In this document: positions 5,763-7,800 of the stretch, piece after piece
Numbering within the stretch: position 1 is the stretch's first letter
How the letters are laid out: each line of letters begins with the position of its first letter
DNA from: Parafilimonas sp.
GTDB lineage: Bacteria; Bacteroidota; Bacteroidia; Chitinophagales; Chitinophagaceae
Direction of reading: 5' to 3'
DNA: 7,800 bases
Assembly (NCBI GenBank): GCA_025927795.1
Contig: JAICKT010000204.1
Coordinates: 1 to 7,800, forward strand
Notes under the pieces: generated by a model
Databases searched by the model: none
The model's input: only the letters and a program-made list of their open reading frames with translations
What the model was told of the DNA's origin: nothing
Program-made: the position numbers and the translations under genes

Positions 5763-6456
5763 TTAATTTCTTATAGGTTGTAATGCATGGAAATAAGTAT
5801 ATAACCCTATCTCTGTGCCCATTACTTGCGCTATATCCACCGAATGACGAAAATGAAAGCCAACATAAATACGTGATAAAGCAATTTCTCTTGCAGCCTG
5901 TGATAAACTTGTGTATGATCTTGTTACACCAGGTAATGCCGGGCTTGTAACATCAAAATCAAAATTGTTCTGCCCAAAAAATGCTGCCACTACTACCGCA
6001 CCGGCAGAACCATTTACAGGATCGTTTGCCGGGTAATCAGGGCTTGCAGGTATGGGAGAAACTAATGGCTGCCATGTGGTATCTGCAACTGTTAGTTTGT
6101 TGCCATCACTATCGCCAAGATGAATAGCAGTATATGGGCGCCAGGTAAAATAATAATACTTCGCATCAAAGCTGGCAATGTTTGCATCAGCTTCTGCCAT
6201 TTGCAGCAGCGCAAACAAGCGTGCTATTTTCCATGCGTCCTGAAGATTTTTTTGAGCAATCAATGTTTTGGCAATATTGTCAAACATAAATGGTATGTTA
6301 GGTAACCAAAATTTTGCATACTCAGTTTCATCAGGCGTACGCACATTGCTTATAACACCACCTGCTCTTTTCAATTCATCATAATCCCTGGTATAAAGAA
6401 GACTTTTTATTGGATACGGTGGAATCTTTGGCTGAACTGACTTCCTGAAGCTAATG
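5763..6456 (-). pseudogene. 5'-truncated vanadium-dependent haloperoxidase (PAP2 superfamily)
   Basis: Only about the C-terminal half of a gene usually near 440 codons. The in-frame sequence begins at the junction at 6456 (ISFRKSVQPKIPPYP, then SLLYTRDYDELKRAGGV) and has no good start; a TTG at 6374 would give 203 residues. Numbering from that TTG, the first vanadate-binding motif K-x6-RP is intact (K72 to P80) and the third, SR-x5-H, is intact (S167 to H174), though the usual Asp four residues after the His is Ser. The middle motif PSGH reads PAND (115-118), so the catalytic histidine is missing. Intact members use vanadate and peroxide to oxidise halides, generally outside the cytoplasm. 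This copy is truncated and probably inactive. Its upstream neighbour is an unrelated permease fragment joined at 6457. Confidence 0.8.
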
Positions 6457-6732
6457 CAAAAAATATTTCTTTATCATTCAGCTATAATTGCAGGTGTTGG
6501 AATTATAATTGGTTTGATATGCGGTTTAGGCATTTGTATTTTACAACAACATACAGGGTTTATAAAAATGAATGAATCTGCTTATTATGTTTCAGAAGCG
6601 CCGGTGTACATTATTTGGTGGGAAGTTGTTGTTGTTTGCGTTGGAACATTGTTGTTTTGTCTCGTTTCGCTTTTGCTCCCTACCCTATTTATAAAAACAA
6701 TTCAGCCTGTAAAAGCAATTCAGTTTAGATAA
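6457..6732 (+). pseudogene. 3' fragment of a second LolC/E-like permease gene
   Basis: It encodes the last 91 of 410 residues of the permease at 1766-2998 (from QKIFLYHS through AIQFR), covering TM3 and TM4 only. A fortuitous ATG lies at 6454. Only about five residues differ from the full copy, while over 30 nucleotides do, mostly at silent positions, so this fragment derives from a permease gene that was under selection until recently. Without the N-terminal TM, the periplasmic domain and the ERTRMIGILKAVG motif it cannot act as a permease. The gene's own downstream terminator and the tail of the convergent haloperoxidase follow, as in copy A. Confidence 0.85.
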
Positions 6733-6744
6733 CTCTTTCAAATT

Positions 6745-6769
6745 AAAAAGGCTGGTATATTACCAACCT
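6745..6769 (-). terminator. Intrinsic terminator for minus-strand transcripts (copy B)
   Basis: GGCTGGTA (6750-6757) and TACCAACC (6761-6768) with a TAT loop, plus an outer A-T pair. Position 6752/6766 is C-A on plus but G-U in minus-strand RNA, and five T follow on the minus strand. It is homologous to the hairpin at 3009-3035, with its one wobble at a different pair. Confidence 0.6.
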
Positions 6770-6796
6770 TAAGTAAGAAATAACTTTTATTATTTA

Positions 6797-6838
6797 TTAT
6801 TTTAATCCCAATTTCATAAGAATATTTGTTGCAACTTT
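6797..6838 (-). pseudogene. Extreme C-terminal relic of a haloperoxidase gene (copy B)
   Basis: The minus strand reads VATNILMKLGLK and a stop at 6797-6799, matching IATDILMKLGLKQ of the remnant at 3059-3165. Homology ends after about 13 codons. The relic shows that the duplicated block includes the end of a convergent haloperoxidase gene. Confidence 0.55.
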
Positions 6839-6906
6839 TTTTGCAAAAAATGAAATCCGCGATTTAAAAATCAGAACGTAAGAGGATCGTCATATTCAAA
6901 TCATAA

Positions 6907-6935
6907 ATCCCCTGATAGCAAAGCTTTCAGGGGAT
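6907..6935 (-). terminator. Terminator of the lipoprotein gene at 6970-7443
   Basis: ATCCCCTGA (6907-6915) and TCAGGGGAT (6927-6935) form a perfect 9-bp stem. It extends by three more pairs (AGC/GCT) after a T-T mismatch, closing on an AAA loop. On the minus strand TTTATGATTTG follows. It lies 35 bases after the stop codon. Confidence 0.7.
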
Positions 6936-6969
6936 GTCATGTTAATAAAAATTTCCGATTAAAAAGCTT

Positions 6970-7443
6970 TTAGAAAACTCTTCCGACACAATTTTCATGG
7001 CCTGGAACCATTACAATAGATCCGTTACCACTAAGGTTTGCATAAACACCTGTCCCGCTAAGAACACGCCACTGCCCGGTAAGTGTGGTCATCTGACATT
7101 CAGAAAAAGTAGTAAATTCATCTCCTCCATCTGGGGTAAATGTGGTTGTGCAATGAATTGCCATACCGAAATATTTAATATCCATAATATAAGTCCCCGA
7201 TGTTCCAAGTTCGGGGCTTGCTACATAAGACCCTGTTTTTACAACGTGAGGCGGTACGCCTGTAGCGGTTAATGTTGTCGTATTTAAAAAAACTTCAGCT
7301 GGTTTAGCGGAGGTAACCGAGTTGAATGCAGTTGCAGTAGCTTTATTGTTAGGCGAAACAAGGCCATCGCTTTTTTTGCACGCCGTGAAGAGAATAAATG
7401 ATACTGCCATCAGCAGCAACATTGTTTTTAATTGCATTTTCAT
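6970..7443 (-). CDS. Small lipoprotein, function unknown
   Basis: 157 residues from ATG 7443. The signal carries a clear lipobox, FTAC (Cys22), followed by KKSDG, which is typical of Bacteroidota lipoproteins. The mature part is rich in Gly, Thr and Val with short alternating strands. Its later section, TFTPDGGDEF then GQWRVLSGTGVYANLSGNG, resembles the barrel-type proteins with a W-x(4)-GTGxYANLxGxG signature (allene-oxide-cyclase/dirigent-like barrels). That resemblance is pattern-based and weak. The short C-terminus ENCVGRVF follows. A second in-frame Met two codons in is a possible start. It is flanked by its own terminator, so it is probably a single-gene transcript, perhaps with the short ORF at 7476-7610 in its leader. 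Confidence 0.8.
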   Translation of the reverse strand: MKMQLKTMLLLMAVSFILFTACKKSDGLVSPNNKATATAFNSVTSAKPAEVFLNTTTLTATGVPPHVVKTGSYVASPELGTSGTYIMDIKYFGMAIHCTTTFTPDGGDEFTTFSECQMTTLTGQWRVLSGTGVYANLSGNGSIVMVPGHENCVGRVF

Positions 7444-7475
7444 AATGTAGTTTTTAATTGTTAATGAATAAATGT

Positions 7476-7610
7476 TTAAAAAGATTGATAAGAGAAAATA
7501 TTTGGCAACAGAAATCTTATTTCTTTCAGATAATCTAAAGCATTAATTCTTAAAAAATAAATTCCGGCAGCAAGAGCAATCGTAAGTTTTTTTTTAAGTA
7601 AAGTTTTCAT
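7476..7610 (-). CDS. Doubtful 44-residue ORF in the lipoprotein leader
   Basis: ATG 7610 to TAA 7476, encoding MKTLLKKKLTIALAAG, then IYFLRINALDYLKEIRF and a short tail. It ends 32 bases before the lipoprotein start. The stretch LAAGIYFLRINA followed by KEIRF resembles the last strands of type IX secretion sorting domains (LxxGxYFLxI...K), so it may be a relic of such a tail that has gained a start. It could also be a leader peptide or chance. There is no support for expression. Confidence 0.25.
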   Translation of the reverse strand: MKTLLKKKLTIALAAGIYFLRINALDYLKEIRFLLPNIFSYQSF

Positions 7611-7706
7611 ACATTTTGTTTTGGACTTATAACAATAAAAAGTGGAAACGAGGATTGAATTTATTGTTCGATTGACAGGATTAAAAGCCGGAATGATTAG
7701 TTGCCG

Positions 7707-7800
7707 ATGCTGAATGATAATTTGCGGGAAAGAATGATTACTTCGCAGACAAAATCAATTCATAAAATAGTAACAGAAGCTTTTTACGATTTTTTGGATT
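7707..7800 (+). CDS. Possible start of an unknown gene running off the right edge
   Basis: An in-frame stop at 7698-7700 is followed by ATG 7707 (MLNDNLRER), a second ATG at 7734 (MITSQTKSIHKIV) and TEAFYDFLD, open to the window end. The composition is charged and helical, as at the N-terminus of a cytoplasmic protein or a helix-turn-helix regulator, but 31 codons are too few to name a family. It is divergent from the minus-strand genes at 7443 and 7610. Confidence 0.35.
   Translation, partial: MLNDNLRERMITSQTKSIHKIVTEAFYDFLD

Larger units (their letters stand above)
6457..6838. repeat. Direct repeat copy B
   Basis: The partner of 2723-3103, in the same orientation. The left edge at 6457 abuts a truncated haloperoxidase gene in the opposite orientation, so it is a recombination junction. 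The right edge is near 6838, where copy A continues into haloperoxidase codons and copy B into unrelated AT-rich DNA. Confidence 0.9.

Noticed and set aside
3174..6456. A defence or biosynthetic gene cluster in the bracketed interval
   Set aside because: The genes are unrelated in function and mostly broken; nothing indicates a joint pathway.
6454..6732. An intact 92-residue protein gene starting at ATG 6454
   Set aside because: It is the 3' end of the permease gene; the ATG comes from the junction and the domain is incomplete.
7707..7800. TetR-type regulator
   Set aside because: The N-terminus looks helical but only 31 codons are visible, and no diagnostic motif is present.

Overview
The window looks like accessory DNA from a low-GC member of Bacteroidota, probably a Chitinophagaceae-like soil or freshwater bacterium. 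This rests on AT-rich intergenic DNA, many small minus-strand lipoproteins with Bacteroidota-style signals, a LolC/LolE-type permease of typical Bacteroidota form, and a PKD/TolB lipoprotein. No rRNA, tRNA, CRISPR array or recognisable transposase was seen.

Layout. (1) 1-1111, minus: two adjacent paralogous small exported proteins of unknown function, the second running off the left edge. (2) 1112-1347: a divergent intergenic region with a cluster of TACGCA sites. (3) 1348-2998, plus: an unrecognised small membrane-associated protein, then a complete LolC/E-like ABC permease. (4) 3009-3165: a minus-strand terminator and the last codons of a lost vanadium-haloperoxidase-type gene. (5) 3174-4403, minus: a PKD plus six-blade TolB-propeller lipoprotein, apparently chimeric, with a sharp GC step inside the gene. 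(6) 4420-5151: relics (a duplicated lipoprotein start, a frameshifted secreted-protein gene) and a GC-rich cluster of palindromes. (7) 5152-5582, minus: an SRPBCC/AHSA1-like gene broken by one frameshift. (8) 5763-6456, minus: the C-terminal half of a vanadium-dependent haloperoxidase, cut at its 5' side and lacking its catalytic histidine. (9) 6457-6838: a second, diverged copy of the permease 3' end, its downstream terminator and the haloperoxidase tail. (10) 6907-7443, minus: a complete small lipoprotein with its terminator. (11) 7476-7800: a doubtful small ORF and the start of a possible plus-strand gene at the right edge.

The main structural result is that about 380 bp (2723-3103 and 6457-6838) occurs twice in direct orientation, bracketing some 3.35 kb of chimeric, frameshifted and truncated genes. 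In the permease part of the repeat most differences are synonymous, so the two copies probably diverged as working genes before one was cut down. The best reading is a genomic accretion site built by recombination between related permease/haloperoxidase loci and now decaying. I did not find convincing evidence for a coherent new functional system. The most interesting points are the bracketed graveyard, the chimeric PKD-TolB gene, the compensating changes in the duplicated terminator, and the overlapping palindrome cluster.
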